A DNA stretch of 64,000 bases, taken from NCBI RefSeq assembly GCF_003337235.1, contig NZ_QPJC01000007.1, forward strand, positions 1-64,000, in the 5' to 3' direction. The DNA is from Halopolyspora algeriensis. Its GTDB lineage: Bacteria; Actinomycetota; Actinomycetes; Mycobacteriales; Pseudonocardiaceae. A program made the translations under genes and the position numbers. This document shows, piece by piece, positions 63,537-64,000 of this stretch (positions are counted from its first letter, which is position 1; the number at the start of each line of letters is the position of its first letter). The notes beneath the pieces are model-generated. The model was not told the DNA's origin. It ran no database searches and saw only the letters and a list, made by a program, of their open reading frames with translations.

Positions 63537-64000
63537 TCAGCCGATGGAGAAGTTCAGCCCCTTCAACCACGGAAGCGGGTTGGTCTCCTGGCCGCCTGCA
63601 CCGTGGCGCACCTCGAAGTGCAGGTGCGGGCCGGTGGACTGGCCGCGGCTTCCCACGGTGGCGATCTGCTGACCGGCCTTCACGTGGTCACCGACCTCGA
63701 CCTGCGAGCTCTGGATGTGGCCGTAGACGGTCACCTTGCCGTCATCGTGCTTGACCCGGACCCACTGGCCGAAGCCACTGGCCGGACCGGAGCTGATGAC
63801 CTCCCCTGCGGAAGGCGCATAGATGGGGGTCCCCATGTCGGCACCGATGTCGATACCGGCGTGCGAACCACCGCGCGTGTGGTAGCCGGAGGTAAGCCTG
63901 CCGGTCTCGACCAGCTTGCCACCGGGGGCAGGTGCTTTCTCCGCGGCCTTCTTGGCCTTCTTGGCGGCCTCCTCGGCCACCTGCTGGGCCGCGTTCTTCT
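63537..64000 (-). CDS. M23-family peptidase, 5' part beyond the window
   Basis: Partial: the C-terminal 154 residues are here, and the N-terminus lies beyond 64000. An Ala/Lys-rich helix (EEAAKKAKKAAEKAP) precedes the M23 zinc peptidase domain with SHAGIDIG (His and Asp ligands) and PHLHFEVR (HxH). It cleaves peptidoglycan cross-bridges or stems outside the cell; presumably a signal peptide precedes it. Confidence 0.9.
   Translation of the reverse strand, partial: KNAAQQVAEEAAKKAKKAAEKAPAPGGKLVETGRLTSGYHTRGGSHAGIDIGADMGTPIYAPSAGEVISSGPASGFGQWVRVKHDDGKVTVYGHIQSSQVEVGDHVKAGQQIATVGSRGQSTGPHLHFEVRHGAGGQETNPLPWLKGLNFSIG

Overview
The window is high-GC DNA from an actinomycete, most likely a member of the Pseudonocardiales. 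The evidence is the gene set: PdtaR-type ANTAR regulator, UsfX/SigF pair, WXG100-like secretion substrates, LigD-type polymerase, a Rox-type rifampicin monooxygenase with a rifamycin-associated element, and frequent GTG/TTG starts with overlapping stop/start codons. The genus cannot be fixed from the sequence alone. No rRNA genes or CRISPR arrays are seen. There is one tRNA.

Layout. 0.1-1.3 kb: thioesterase and pdtaR. 1.5 kb: a tRNA-Leu(CAA) with an unusually short variable arm. 1.6-7.6 kb: an accessory island. It holds a small HicA-like/partner pair, frameshifted remnants, and a leftward operon encoding a WXG100-like protein, a 420-aa WXG-containing putative type VII substrate and three or four uncharacterised, partly membrane-bound proteins. 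It ends in the C-terminal fragment of a tyrosine integrase. 7.6-14.1 kb: the metPS amino-acid importer, rox with its RAE, an rRNA/tRNA methyltransferase, carbonic anhydrase, a GNAT enzyme and an MpaB-like oxygenase.

14.2-28.3 kb is the metabolic centrepiece, a methylamine/one-carbon supercluster. It contains an IclR regulator, soxB-soxD-soxA-soxG (heterotetrameric sarcosine oxidase), a divergent GntR regulator, a dimethylglycine-oxidase-like flavoprotein, a free-standing GcvT/DmdA-like protein, metF-like, fhs and fchA. The last four genes overlap by 4 nt at each junction. The set reads as stepwise demethylation of glycine betaine (or a related compound) to glycine, with the methyl groups oxidised on folate to formate and ATP. 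The GcvT/DmdA-like protein is a candidate for the missing first demethylation.

28.5-33.2 kb: a secreted lipase, then a gluconate module (gntP, a divergent FadR-type regulator, gntK) with two matching candidate operators, and a UspA protein. 33.4-36.7 kb: a RelE/Phd-type toxin-antitoxin pair sits between two perfect 59-bp repeats, one of which is the 3' end of a Ski2-like helicase gene. 37-42.7 kb: mutA-mutB-meaB for methylmalonyl-CoA. 42.7-52.4 kb: DUF305 lipoprotein, LVIVD-type secreted protein, dienelactone hydrolase, a PAS-GGDEF-EAL protein with degenerate active sites, aldo/keto reductase, M50 protease, M20 amidohydrolase, an EI24-like membrane protein and a small unknown.

52.7-59.4 kb: the leftward operon lpd-pdhA-pdhB-pdhC (pyruvate-dehydrogenase type) behind an intergenic region with two dyads, preceded by a PucR-type regulator. 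59.4-64 kb: a stand-alone LigD-type polymerase domain, a DsbA-like/VKOR disulfide pair, usfX-sigF and a truncated M23 peptidase at the window edge.
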